This document shows positions 17,168-27,204 of a DNA stretch of 64,000 nucleotides, in pieces. Position numbers and translations under genes: made by a program. How positions within the stretch are numbered: the first letter of the stretch is position 1; each line of letters opens with the position of its first letter. Below the pieces are notes generated by a model, which saw nothing but the letters and a program-made list of their open reading frames with translations, made no database searches and was not told the DNA's origin. Origin of the DNA: an uncultured Massilia sp. (GTDB lineage: Bacteria; Pseudomonadota; Gammaproteobacteria; Burkholderiales; Burkholderiaceae); contig CAMLMV010000006.1 of assembly GCA_946481275.1 (NCBI GenBank), positions 1 to 64,000 on the forward strand. Reading direction: 5' to 3'.

Positions 17168-18131
17168 CTGCCTGCATCGCACGAAACAGCCCCGGGCTGA
17201 CACCGAACCGGCGCGCGAACGCTTTCGACAGCTGGCCCGGCGTCGCGTAGCCCACCTGCGCGGCCACCGTCTTCAGCGCCATCGACGTCTGCAGCAGCGC
17301 ACGCGAGTGGTCGAGGCGCAGCGTCTCGACGAAGCGCGCGGGCGTTTCGCCCAGCGCGTCCGTGAAGCGGCGGTGGAAGGTGCGTGGCGACATGCCCGCG
17401 CGCACCGCGAGGCTGGCCACGTCGAGTTCTCCGTCCAGGTGCGTGCGGATCCAGTCGACGAGGTCCGCGAACGGGCTGTCCGCCTTTTTCTGGGCCGCCA
17501 GCACGGTGCTGAACTGCGACTGGTAGCCGGGCCGGCGCGCATACAGCACGAGTCGGCGCGCGATGGCGTTGGCGACGCCGTCGCCCAGGTCGCGCGCGAC
17601 GAGCGCCAGGCACATGTCGATGCCGGTGGTGACGCCGGCCGACGTCCACACGCGGCCGTCCTCCACGTACAGCGCGTTCGCGTCGACCTCGACGCCGGGA
17701 TGCCTGCGCCCGAGGATGTCCGTCGCTTCCCAATGCGTGGCGACGCGCTTGCCGTCCAGCAGGCCGCACGCGGCCAGCGCGAAAGCGCCCGTGCACACGG
17801 AGCCGTAGCGGCGCGCGCGGGCGCAGGCGCGGTGCAGCCACGCCTGCGCGGCCGCGTCCCGTGCGAGCGCCTGCAGGCCGCGCTTGCTCCCGCCGGCCAT
17901 CAGCACGGTGTCCATGGCGCCCGGTTTCACGCTCGCCAGCGGCTTTGTCACGACCGCGAGGCCGCAGTTGCTCGTCACGTGGCCGCCTTGGGGCGACAGG
18001 ATATGCACGCGGTAAAACGTGCGGCCGGCGGCGTCGTTGGCGGCGCCGAACACGGCGGCGGGGCCGGTGACGTCGAGCACCTGGACGTCGTCGAACGTGA
18101 TCAGCGCAACCTGGCGCGATGTGGATGGCAT
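17163..18131 (-). CDS. GlxA family regulator (DJ-1/PfpI-like domain plus AraC HTH)
   Basis: A 322-residue regulator. The N-terminal DJ-1/PfpI-like domain (about residues 1-190) runs from VALITFDDVQVLDVTGPAAVF to the elbow block YGSVCTGAFALAACGLLDGK and the VTTGIDMCLALVA helix. The C-terminal AraC helix-turn-helix pair includes LAVRAGMSPRTFHRRFTDALG and AAQVGYATPGQLSKAFARRFG. An in-frame GTG five codons upstream (18146) is an alternative start. It is divergent from a DJ-1/PfpI gene, with about 85 bases between them, and probably controls that gene. Confidence 0.85.
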   Translation of the reverse strand: MPSTSRQVALITFDDVQVLDVTGPAAVFGAANDAAGRTFYRVHILSPQGGHVTSNCGLAVVTKPLASVKPGAMDTVLMAGGSKRGLQALARDAAAQAWLHRACARARRYGSVCTGAFALAACGLLDGKRVATHWEATDILGRRHPGVEVDANALYVEDGRVWTSAGVTTGIDMCLALVARDLGDGVANAIARRLVLYARRPGYQSQFSTVLAAQKKADSPFADLVDWIRTHLDGELDVASLAVRAGMSPRTFHRRFTDALGETPARFVETLRLDHSRALLQTSMALKTVAAQVGYATPGQLSKAFARRFGVSPGLFRAMQAE

Positions 18132-18217
18132 GGCAGGAATCGACACAAGTTTGACATTGCTGCCAATGGTAGCCGGTTCCTAGAATGACGTCATCTTCAA
18201 CGACAACGGAGCCTGCC

Positions 18218-18898
18218 ATGACCACCACCCTGCACATCGGATTCCTGCTGTTCCCACGCGTGACCCAGCTCGACCTGACCGGTCCCGCCCAGATCCTGAG
18301 CCGCGTCCCCGGCGCCCAGGTGCACCTCGTGTGGAAGACGCGCGACCCGGTGCCGACCGACGTCGGCTTCACGATCAACCCGACCACGACGTTCGACGAC
18401 TGCCCGCCGCTGGACGTGCTGTGCGTGCCGGGCGGCTTCGGCATCGAGGACCTGTTCGGCGATGCCGCCACGCTGGCCTTCCTGCGCCGCCAGGGAGAAC
18501 ACGCACGCTACGTCACGTCCGTGTGCAACGGCTCGCTCGTGCTGGGCGCGGCCGGGCTGCTCGACGGCTACCGGTCTGCCTGTCACTGGATCTGGTTGCC
18601 GTTCCTGACGCGTTTCGGCGCCGTACCCGTCGCGGAGCGGATCGTGCGCGACCGCAACCGGATCTCGGGCGGCGGCGTGACGGCGGGGATCGACTTCGGC
18701 CTCGCGCTGGCGGCCGAGCTGGCGGGCGAAGACGCCGCGCGCACGATCCAGCTGGCGCTCGAATACGATCCGCAGCCGCCGTTCGATGCAGGCTCGCCAC
18801 AGGGCGCCGGGGCGGAGCTCGTGGCGCGCTACCGCGAGATGGTGGCGCCGCGGCTGGCGCGGATCGAGGCGGTGCTGGCGCAAACGGCCGAGCTGTAA
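18218..18898 (+). CDS. DJ-1/PfpI family protein, isonitrile hydratase-like
   Basis: A 226-residue class I glutamine amidotransferase-like protein. The nucleophile elbow is YVTSVCNGSLVLGAAGLLDGY with the active Cys near residue 104; an acidic residue in QLDLTGPAQILS and the His in ACHWIW complete a likely site. This arrangement resembles isonitrile hydratase (InhA) of Pseudomonas, which hydrates isonitriles to N-formamides. The start at 18218 has a GGAG 7 bases upstream. The divergent GlxA-type regulator next door supports a regulated small-molecule hydrolase. Its stop codon overlaps the regulatory box of paralogue C. Confidence 0.8.
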   Translation: MTTTLHIGFLLFPRVTQLDLTGPAQILSRVPGAQVHLVWKTRDPVPTDVGFTINPTTTFDDCPPLDVLCVPGGFGIEDLFGDAATLAFLRRQGEHARYVTSVCNGSLVLGAAGLLDGYRSACHWIWLPFLTRFGAVPVAERIVRDRNRISGGGVTAGIDFGLALAAELAGEDAARTIQLALEYDPQPPFDAGSPQGAGAELVARYREMVAPRLARIEAVLAQTAEL

Positions 18899-18918
18899 GT
18901 GTTTGTAAATCGCGTCAA
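18895..18918 (+). promoter_or_regulatory. CpxR-like box, copy C
   Basis: The bases read GTAAG-N5-GTAAA-N4-GTCAA, ending 86 bases before the ATG at 19005. The first half-site contains the TAA stop of the DJ-1/PfpI gene, so the box has been kept even where it overlaps coding sequence. Confidence 0.5.
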
Positions 18919-19004
18919 CAGCGAGGCGGGGTGGGCCGTTTTCAGGCACAAGTGAGACGCAAACGTGCATCACTGACCACCCGAAACCACGAGGACCCTT
19001 CATC

Positions 19005-19265
19005 ATGAAAAAGACCATCGCCACCCTGATCGCCGGCCTGTTCGCCACCGCAGCTTTCGCCCAGACGCCGGCCCCGGCCCAGACGACGACGCCGGATTCG
19101 GCCACGGCGCCCGCCGTCGCCAAGGCCGAAGCGACGCACGAGAAGCAGGAAGCGAAGAAGACCACGAAGCACGTGAAGAAGACCAGGCACGCGAAGAAGG
19201 CCGAAACGAAGGAAGCCGCGAAGGATGCGGCGGCCGATACGACGGCGCCGGCAGCGACGAAGTAA
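19005..19265 (+). CDS. Small secreted LEA-like Lys/Ala repeat protein, paralogue C
   Basis: An 86-residue paralogue with the same signal peptide and the same GAGGA leader as the 14761 and 16638 genes. The mature part is very basic in the middle (KKTTKHVKKTRHAKK) and can be laid out in 11-residue units (AKAEATHEKQE, AKKTTKHVKKT, RHAKKAETKEA). It ends in an Ala/Asp/Thr tail similar to paralogue A (APAATK). It is the shortest of the three. Unlike A and B it has no terminator: the stop is 8 bases from the stop of convergent recG. Function is unknown. Confidence 0.78.
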   Translation: MKKTIATLIAGLFATAAFAQTPAPAQTTTPDSATAPAVAKAEATHEKQEAKKTTKHVKKTRHAKKAETKEAAKDAAADTTAPAATK

Positions 19266-19273
19266 TCCGCCTG

Positions 19274-21358
19274 TTACACCTTTAAAAACTCCTCGCGCCC
19301 GCCCAGCCAGCGCTGCAGGTGCGCATCGACGATCGCATCAAGCTCGGTGCGGTCGGACTCGAGCAGCCACGCCGCCACGTCGCGCGCCTGCTCGACGATC
19401 CACTGGTCCGTCTCCAGGTTCGCGAAGCGCAGCATCGCCTGGCCGGACTGGCGCGCGCCGAGGAATTCGCCGGGGCCGCGGATTTCCAGGTCGCGCCGCG
19501 CGATCTCGAAGCCGTCCGTCGTCTCGCGCATCGTCATCAACCGTTGCTTGGCGACGGGCCCCAGCGGGCTCTGATACAGCAGCAGGCACACGCTGGCGGC
19601 CGAACCGCGGCCCACGCGGCCGCGCAACTGGTGCAGCTGCGACAGGCCGAAACGCTCGGCGTGCTCGATCACCATCAGCGACGCATTGGGCACGTCCACG
19701 CCCACCTCGATCACCGTCGTCGCCACGAGCACGTGAACCTCGCCCGCGGAAAACGCATCCATGATCACCTGTTTTTCCGCCGGCTTCATGCGGCCATGCA
19801 CGAGGCCGACGACGAGGTCGGGCAGGGCTTCCGCCAGCGTCTCGTACGTCTCCGTGGCCGTCTGCAGCTGCAGCGCTTCCGATTCCTCGATCAGCGGACA
19901 GACCCAGTAGACCTGCCGGCCTTCCTGCGCGGCCGCGTGCACGCGTTCGATCACTTCGTCGCGCCGGTTCTGGTCGATCGCGCGCGTGACGATCGGCGTG
20001 CGGCCGGGCGGCAGTTCGTCGATGACGGAGACTTCCAGGTCGGCGTAGTACGTCATCGCCAGCGTGCGCGGGATCGGCGTCGCGGACATCATCAGCTGGT
20101 GCGGGACCAGGCCGTCGGAGCCCTTGTTGCGCAGGGTGAGGCGCTGGCCGACGCCGAAGCGGTGCTGTTCGTCGACGAGCACGAGGCCCAGCTTCGCAAA
20201 CTGCACCGTGTCCTGGATCAGGGCATGCGTGCCGATCACGAGCTGCGCTTCGCCCGATTCCGCCATCTCGCTGGCCGCCGTCTTTTCCTTCTTTTTCAGG
20301 CTGCCCGTCAGCCACGCGACCTTCACGCCCAGCGGTTCCATCCACGCGGCGATCTTGCGGAAGTGCTGCTCGGCCAGGATCTCCGTCGGTGCCATCAGCG
20401 CGGCCTGGAAGCCGCTGTCGATGGCCTGCGCGGCCGCGAGCGCCGCGACGACCGTCTTGCCGCTGCCGACGTCGCCCTGCAGCAGGCGCTGCATCGGGTA
20501 GTCCTCGCGCAGGTCGCGGCGGATCTCTTCGACCACGCGCTGCTGCGCATTGGTCAGCTTGAACGGCAAGGCTTCCAGAAACGACGACGACAATGCGCCG
20601 ACCGCGCCCAGCACCGGCGCGCCTTTTTCGCGCCGGGCCTGCTGCGCGCGTTTCAGCGACAGCTGCTGAGCGAGCAGTTCGTCGAACTTCACGCGCGTCC
20701 AGGCAGGGTGGCTGCGTTCCGTCAGCGCGTGCTCGTCGACGTCCGGCGGCGGGTAGTGCAGCAGGCGCACGGCCGGCTGGAACTCGGCCAGGTTCAGTTT
20801 CTCGCGCACGGCGCGCGGCACGGTGTCGGTCCAGTCCACGCGCTTCATCGCGTCGGCGATCGCGCGCCGTAATATCGTCTGCGACAGGCCTTCGCCGGCC
20901 GGGTACACGGGCGTGAGGGAGTTCGGGAGCGGCGCGCCCTCGTTGACGATCTTGTACACCGGGTGGACCATTTCGGCGCCGAAGAAGCCGTGCCGGACCT
21001 CGCTGCGGGCGCGCACGCGCGTGCCCTCGGCCAACTGTTTCACCTGGCTGCCGTAGAAATTCATGAAGCGCAGCTGGATGTCGGACGTGTCGTCGGCGAT
21101 GGTCACCAGCAGCTGGCGCCGCGGTTTATAGGCGATTTCGTTCTTCGTGACGACGCCCTCGACCTGCGACACGTGGCCGCCGCGCAGGCAGGCTTCGCGG
21201 ATGGGGACGATCTGCGTCTCGTCCTCGTAGCGCATGGGGAGGTGCAGGACGAGGTCCATGTCCGTGCGCAGGCCGAGCTTGGCGAGCTTGCTCTCGATGC
21301 TTTTTGCTGCGGGTTTGGCTGCGGCTTTGGCCGCCGGTTTGGCATTCGTGGCTGGCAT
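19274..21358 (-). CDS. recG: ATP-dependent DNA helicase RecG
   Basis: A 694-residue superfamily 2 helicase that remodels stalled replication forks and branched recombination intermediates. The N-terminal wedge (OB) domain covers about residues 60-190. Walker A is LLQGDVGSGKTVVAALAA, motif II is LVLVDEQHRFGVGQR, motif III is MMSATPIPRTL, and motif VI is QLRGRVGRG. The C-terminal TRG region (FEIARRDLEIRGPGEFLG) is intact. An Ala/Lys-rich N-terminal extension of about 20 residues precedes the conserved start. Length agrees with the family. Confidence 0.96.
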   Translation of the reverse strand: MPATNAKPAAKAAAKPAAKSIESKLAKLGLRTDMDLVLHLPMRYEDETQIVPIREACLRGGHVSQVEGVVTKNEIAYKPRRQLLVTIADDTSDIQLRFMNFYGSQVKQLAEGTRVRARSEVRHGFFGAEMVHPVYKIVNEGAPLPNSLTPVYPAGEGLSQTILRRAIADAMKRVDWTDTVPRAVREKLNLAEFQPAVRLLHYPPPDVDEHALTERSHPAWTRVKFDELLAQQLSLKRAQQARREKGAPVLGAVGALSSSFLEALPFKLTNAQQRVVEEIRRDLREDYPMQRLLQGDVGSGKTVVAALAAAQAIDSGFQAALMAPTEILAEQHFRKIAAWMEPLGVKVAWLTGSLKKKEKTAASEMAESGEAQLVIGTHALIQDTVQFAKLGLVLVDEQHRFGVGQRLTLRNKGSDGLVPHQLMMSATPIPRTLAMTYYADLEVSVIDELPPGRTPIVTRAIDQNRRDEVIERVHAAAQEGRQVYWVCPLIEESEALQLQTATETYETLAEALPDLVVGLVHGRMKPAEKQVIMDAFSAGEVHVLVATTVIEVGVDVPNASLMVIEHAERFGLSQLHQLRGRVGRGSAASVCLLLYQSPLGPVAKQRLMTMRETTDGFEIARRDLEIRGPGEFLGARQSGQAMLRFANLETDQWIVEQARDVAAWLLESDRTELDAIVDAHLQRWLGGREEFLKV

Positions 21359-21507
21359 GGCGGTTCGTTGGCGCGTGTTGTCGGCTTATCAGGATTTGGG
21401 CATAACGGTTATGGCCTGCGCCCGCCGGCCGGAATCCGGGTGTAAAATAATGGGTTCGCCGCACGCTGTAGCCCATATTGTAAGGCGGCTCGACGAGTTT
21501 TTCCCAG

Positions 21508-22551
21508 ATGAGCAAAACGTACTCCCTCTCCGACTTCGATTTCGACCTGCCGCCCGAGCGCATCGCCCAGGTGCCGCTGCCCGACCGCAGCGCGTCGCGC
21601 CTGCTGCAGCTGGACGGCGACCGCATCACCGACCGTCAATTCTCCGGCATCGTCGACCAATTGCAGGCCGGCGACACGCTCGTGATGAACAACACACGGG
21701 TGCTGAAGGCGCGCTTCTTCGGCCAGAAGGATACCGGCGGCCAGGTCGAGGTGCTCGTCGAGCGCGTGCTCGACCCGCGCACGGTGCTCGCTCAGGTGCG
21801 CGCGTCGAAGTCGCCCAAGCCCGGCTCGCGCATCCGCCTGGCCGATGCGTTCGAGGTCGGCGTCGGCGAGCGCGCCGGCGAATTCTTCACGCTGCGCTTC
21901 GACGGCGACGTGTTCGAGCTGATCGAGGCCCACGGCCGCCTGCCGCTGCCGCCGTACATCGAGCATGACGCCGACGATTTCGACGAGCAGCGTTACCAGA
22001 CCGTCTATTCGAAGGAACCGGGCGCCGTCGCCGCGCCGACCGCCGGCCTGCACTTCGACCAGGCGCTGCTCGACAAGGTCGCGGCCAAGGGCGTGCGCAT
22101 CGCGTACGTGACGCTGCACGTGGGCGCCGGCACGTTCCAGCCCGTGCGTGTCGAGAATCTCGCGGAGCACAAGATGCACAGCGAGTGGTACACGATCCCG
22201 CAAGAGACCGTCGACGCCGTGCGCGCCGCGCAGGCAGCCGGCCGCGATGTCGTCGCCGTCGGCACGACGTCGCTGCGCGCGCTGGAATCGGCGTCGCAGT
22301 CGGGCGCCCTCGCGGCCGGCAGCGGCGACACCAACCTGTTCATCACGCCGGGTTACCTGTTCAAGACGGTAACCCGCCTGATCACCAACTTCCACCTGCC
22401 CAAGTCGACGCTGATGATGCTTGTCTCGGCCTTCGCCGGCTACGACGAGATCCGCAAGGCATACGCGCACGCGATCGCCAGCGAATACCGCTTCTTCAGC
22501 TATGGCGACGCGATGCTGCTCACGACGCACTCACGCGCCACCAGGAATTAA
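21508..22551 (+). CDS. queA: tRNA preQ1(34) S-adenosylmethionine ribosyltransferase-isomerase
   Basis: A 347-residue QueA, which adds the epoxycyclopentanediol ring to preQ1 at tRNA position 34 from SAM. Conserved blocks include [52 protein letters not shown] and [20 protein letters not shown]. Tgt is encoded 3 bases downstream, giving the two successive queuosine steps in one transcript. Upstream, recG is divergent; the 149 bases between contain both promoters. Confidence 0.96.
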   Translation: MSKTYSLSDFDFDLPPERIAQVPLPDRSASRLLQLDGDRITDRQFSGIVDQLQAGDTLVMNNTRVLKARFFGQKDTGGQVEVLVERVLDPRTVLAQVRASKSPKPGSRIRLADAFEVGVGERAGEFFTLRFDGDVFELIEAHGRLPLPPYIEHDADDFDEQRYQTVYSKEPGAVAAPTAGLHFDQALLDKVAAKGVRIAYVTLHVGAGTFQPVRVENLAEHKMHSEWYTIPQETVDAVRAAQAAGRDVVAVGTTSLRALESASQSGALAAGSGDTNLFITPGYLFKTVTRLITNFHLPKSTLMMLVSAFAGYDEIRKAYAHAIASEYRFFSYGDAMLLTTHSRATRN

Positions 22552-23694
<1,143 letters not shown>

Positions 23695-23732
23695 AGCATT
23701 AAATTTCCGATAACATCTTGCAATTTGGCATG

Positions 23733-23785
23733 CCAGTTCCCACATGGCGGGAAACTGGCTGTTGCCAGTTTGCCGGTGCTAGAAT
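23733..23785 (+). promoter_or_regulatory. Overlapping hairpins and a -10-like element before yajC
   Basis: CCAGTT-CCC (23733-23741) can pair with GGG-AAACTGG (23749-23758), with one bulged base. CTGGC-TGTT-GCCAG (23755-23768) overlaps the second arm, so the two hairpins are mutually exclusive. A TAGAAT at 23780-23785, 38 bases before the yajC start, could be a -10 element. No T-tract follows, so this is not a standard terminator. Confidence 0.35.
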
Positions 23786-23822
23786 ACAGCGCTTGTTTTT
23801 TCATCTCATAATCGGAGTCCTT

Positions 23823-24155
23823 GTGTTCATTTCCAACGCTTACGCGCAAACCGCCGGTGCAGCCGATCCGGGTCTGATGGGTAACCTCACCACGTTCGCC
23901 CCGCTGATCCTGATGTTCGTGGTCATGTACTTCCTCATGATCCGTCCGCAGCAGAAGCGCCAGAAAGAACTGAAAACCATGATGGACGCACTGGCCAAGG
24001 GCGACGAAGTCATCACGGTCGGCGGCATGCTGGGCCGCGTCGTCAAGGTGACCGACACGTACGTGACCGTCGAAGTGGCGGCCGGCACCGAAGTGGTCGT
24101 GCAGAAGAACGCCGTGACCGCGCTGCTGCCGAAGGGCACGCTGAAGTCCCTGTAA
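23823..24155 (+). CDS. yajC: Preprotein translocase subunit YajC
   Basis: A 110-residue single-span inner-membrane protein of the SecDF-YajC complex. The N-terminal VFISNAYAQ precedes one membrane helix (PLILMFVVMYFLMI), then RPQQKRQKEL and the small cytoplasmic domain with GDEVITVGGMLGRVVKV. The start is a GTG at 23823 with GGAG 5 bases upstream; this matches the usual start of betaproteobacterial YajC. It precedes secD and secF in the standard order. Confidence 0.93.
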   Translation: MFISNAYAQTAGAADPGLMGNLTTFAPLILMFVVMYFLMIRPQQKRQKELKTMMDALAKGDEVITVGGMLGRVVKVTDTYVTVEVAAGTEVVVQKNAVTALLPKGTLKSL

Positions 24156-24212
24156 TCCGGCCGCGCGGCCAGAACGCCGCGCTTCCCGCCCGATCCTGAA
24201 CGCTGGAACATC

Positions 24213-26102
24213 ATGAATCGTTACCCCCTCTGGAAGTACATACTGATCCTCGTGACAGTGCTGATTGGCCTGCTGTACACGGCGCCCAACTATTTCGTCG
24301 ATTCGCCGGCCCTGCAGGTGACGACCTCCAAGGCGACAGTCAAGGTCAACAGCGACACGGCCGCCCGGGTTGCCGAAGCACTCAAGCGCGACGGTATCCC
24401 TGCCGACGCCGTGGGTCTGGAAGGCTCGGGCGACAGCGCTTCGGTGCGCGCGCGTTTCGCGTCCCCCGATATCCAGTTCAAGGCAAAGGCGGCGCTGGAG
24501 CGCGACCTGAACCGTGACCCGGCCGACCCCGACTACATCGTCACCGTCAACCTGGTCAAGAACACGCCGGCCTGGATGCAGGCCATCAATGCCAAGCCGC
24601 TGAACCTGGGCCTCGACCTGCGCGGCGGCGTGCACTTCCTGCTGCAGGTGGATTCCAAGGCCGTGCAGGAAACCCGCATCAAGAGCGTCCTGTCCAGCGT
24701 CCGCAGCGAGCTGCGCGACAAGAACATCCGCCACGCCGGCATCGACCGCGTCGGCAACAACGTCGAGGTCAAGTTCCGCGACGAAGCCACCCGCACGCAG
24801 GCGCGCAACGCGCTGGGCGCCCAGAATGCCGACCTGGCGTTCTCGGACGCCGCCGACGGTTCCGACCTGAAGCTGATCGTCACCCTGAAACCGGCCGCGC
24901 TGCAGCGCGTGGTGGAAGAGGGCGTCAAGCAGAACATCGCCGCGCTGAGCAAGCGTATCAACGAACTGGGCGTGAGCGAGCCCGTGATCCAGCAACAGGG
25001 CCGCGACCGCATCGTCGTCCAGCTGCCGGGCGTGCAGGACGTCGCCCACGCGAAGGACATCATCGGCCGCACCGCCACGCTGGAATTCCGCGTGACCGAC
25101 GATACCGTCACCCCGGGCACCGAGCTGTCCGCCGCGATCCCGCTGAATTCGGAACTGTTCACCGAAGGCGCCGGCGCGCCGGTCGTCGTGTCGAAGGACG
25201 TTCTCGTGAGCGGCGACTCGGTCATCAACGCCGTCGCCGGCTTCGACCAGAACCAGCGTCCGGCCGTGAACATCGAGCTGAACGCCGAAGGCGGCCGCAA
25301 GATGCGCGCCATGACGCGCGAGCGCGTCGGCAAGCGCATGGCCACGCTGCTGAAGGAAAAAGGCAAGTACAACGTGCTGCAGGTCGCGACCATCCAGAGC
25401 GAATTCGGCGCGAACTTCCAGACCACCGGCATGGCCAGCCCGCAAGCCGCCGCCGAGCTGGCGCTGCTGCTGCGCTCCGGCGCGCTGTCGGCCCCGATGG
25501 AATTCGTCGAGGAACGCGTCGTCGGTCCGCAGCTGGGCGCCGAGAACATCGCCAAGGGCCTGCACTCCACGCTGTGGGGCTTCGTGGCGATCGCGATCTT
25601 CATGATCATCTACTACCAGCTGTTCGGCTTCTTCAGCGTCGTGGCGCTGGCCTGCAACCTGCTGTTCCTGCTGGCCCTGCTGTCGATGCTGGGGGCAACC
25701 TTGACCCTGCCGGGTATCGCGGCAATCGCGCTGGCGCTGGGTATGGCGATCGACGCCAACGTGCTGATCAACGAACGCATCCGCGAGGAGCTGCGTGCGG
25801 GTAACACACCGCAGGCGGCCATCTCGGCCGGCTTCAGCCATGCGTGGGCGACCATTCTCGACTCGAACGTGACGACCCTCATCGTCGGCCTGGCGCTGCT
25901 GGTGTTCGGCTCGGGCGCCGTGCGCGGCTTCGCCGTCGTGCACTGCCTGGGCATCCTGACGTCGATGTTCTCGGCCGTGTTCCTGTCGCGCGGCGTCGTG
26001 AACCTGTGGTACGGCCGCAAGAAAAAGCTCGGCAAGATCGCCATCGGCACCGTGTGGAACGCGGATGCCGCCGCGGCCAAGGCGGCCGTCAAGAAAGGAT
26101 AA
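24213..26102 (+). CDS. secD: Protein translocase subunit SecD
   Basis: A 629-residue RND-type membrane protein that uses the proton gradient to assist late stages of Sec export. It has one N-terminal helix (YILILVTVLIGLLYTAPNYF), a large periplasmic P1 region with the family block LNLGLDLRGGVHFLLQVD, and five C-terminal helices. The GMAIDANVLINERIREEL motif carries the Asp needed for proton use. SecF follows 12 bases after the stop. Confidence 0.96.
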   Translation: MNRYPLWKYILILVTVLIGLLYTAPNYFVDSPALQVTTSKATVKVNSDTAARVAEALKRDGIPADAVGLEGSGDSASVRARFASPDIQFKAKAALERDLNRDPADPDYIVTVNLVKNTPAWMQAINAKPLNLGLDLRGGVHFLLQVDSKAVQETRIKSVLSSVRSELRDKNIRHAGIDRVGNNVEVKFRDEATRTQARNALGAQNADLAFSDAADGSDLKLIVTLKPAALQRVVEEGVKQNIAALSKRINELGVSEPVIQQQGRDRIVVQLPGVQDVAHAKDIIGRTATLEFRVTDDTVTPGTELSAAIPLNSELFTEGAGAPVVVSKDVLVSGDSVINAVAGFDQNQRPAVNIELNAEGGRKMRAMTRERVGKRMATLLKEKGKYNVLQVATIQSEFGANFQTTGMASPQAAAELALLLRSGALSAPMEFVEERVVGPQLGAENIAKGLHSTLWGFVAIAIFMIIYYQLFGFFSVVALACNLLFLLALLSMLGATLTLPGIAAIALALGMAIDANVLINERIREELRAGNTPQAAISAGFSHAWATILDSNVTTLIVGLALLVFGSGAVRGFAVVHCLGILTSMFSAVFLSRGVVNLWYGRKKKLGKIAIGTVWNADAAAAKAAVKKG

Positions 26103-26114
26103 CCGGGGTAGACC

Positions 26115-27137
26115 ATGGAATTTTTCAAGATTAAACGGGACATCCCGTTCATGCGCCACGCGTTGATCTTCAACGTGATCTCGGCGCTGACCTTCGTCGC
26201 CGCGGTGTTCTTCCTGGTGACCAAGCACCTGCACTTCTCGGTCGAGTTCACGGGCGGTACCGTGATGGAACTGCGCTACCCGCACGCGGCCGACCAGGAA
26301 AAGATCCGCCGCAGCCTGGAAAAGCTGGGCTTCGAGCAGCCGGAAGTGGCCACGTTCGGCACCGCGCAGGACATCATGCTGCGCCTGCCGATCCGCCAGG
26401 GTACGCCTGGTTCGAGCACGTCGGCCACGGTGTTCAACGCATTGTGCGCGGCGGAAGCCGGTACGCCGAAGCAGATCGAGCAGACCACCGACAAGGGCGA
26501 GAAAGTCGCCCGCACCAGCTGCGTCAACGCGGCGGGCGCGGAAGTGCTGAGCCAGCAGCGCGTCGAATTCGTCGGCCCGCAGGTCGGCGACGAGCTGGCG
26601 CAGAACGGCCTGAACGCCCTGATCATGGTCGTCGTCGGCGTGATGATCTACCTGGCCGTGCGCTTCGAATGGAAGTTCGCGGTGGCCGCGATCGTCGCCA
26701 ACCTGCACGACGTCGTCATCATCCTGGGCTTCTTCGCCTTCTTCCAGTGGGAGTTCTCGCTGACCGTGCTGGCCGCCGTGCTGGCCGTGCTGGGTTACTC
26801 CGTGAACGAATCGGTCGTGATCTTCGACCGGATCCGCGAGACCTTCCGCAAGGAGCGCAAGCTGACCGTGACCCAGGTCATCGACCACGCGATCACGAGC
26901 ACGATCTCGCGTACGATCATCACCCACGGCTGTACCGAGATGATGGTCCTGTCGATGCTGTTCTTCGGCGGCCAGACGCTGCACTACTTCGCGATCGCGC
27001 TGACCATCGGTATCCTGTTCGGTATCTACTCGTCCGTGTTCGTGGCGGCCGCCATCGCCATGTGGCTGGGCGTCAAGCGCGAAGACCTGATCAAGCCGAT
27101 CAAGGCCAAGGACGAAACGGACGGCGCCGTCGTGTAA
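26115..27137 (+). CDS. secF: Protein translocase subunit SecF
   Basis: A 340-residue partner of SecD with six membrane helices. The first periplasmic block SVEFTGGTVMELRYP and the helix-4 motif GYSVNESVVIFDRIRE are diagnostic. Relative to E. coli SecF there is a longer periplasmic loop (about residues 95-140). It closes the queA-tgt-yajC-secDF run and is followed by a strong terminator. Confidence 0.96.
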   Translation: MEFFKIKRDIPFMRHALIFNVISALTFVAAVFFLVTKHLHFSVEFTGGTVMELRYPHAADQEKIRRSLEKLGFEQPEVATFGTAQDIMLRLPIRQGTPGSSTSATVFNALCAAEAGTPKQIEQTTDKGEKVARTSCVNAAGAEVLSQQRVEFVGPQVGDELAQNGLNALIMVVVGVMIYLAVRFEWKFAVAAIVANLHDVVIILGFFAFFQWEFSLTVLAAVLAVLGYSVNESVVIFDRIRETFRKERKLTVTQVIDHAITSTISRTIITHGCTEMMVLSMLFFGGQTLHYFAIALTIGILFGIYSSVFVAAAIAMWLGVKREDLIKPIKAKDETDGAVV

Positions 27138-27158
27138 CTACGCGTCGTCTCCGAAACA

Positions 27159-27200
27159 GTAAAAGCCGCCCGGCCTGGCCGTGGCGGCTTTTGTTTTTTT
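27159..27200 (+). terminator. Terminator after secF
   Basis: AAAAGCCGCC and GGCGGCTTTT form a 10-bp stem around a CGGCCTGGCCGT loop that can itself pair, followed by GTTTTTTT. It separates the sec operon from the first sRNA-like unit, which begins about 45 bases later. Confidence 0.85.
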
Positions 27201-27204
27201 ACTT

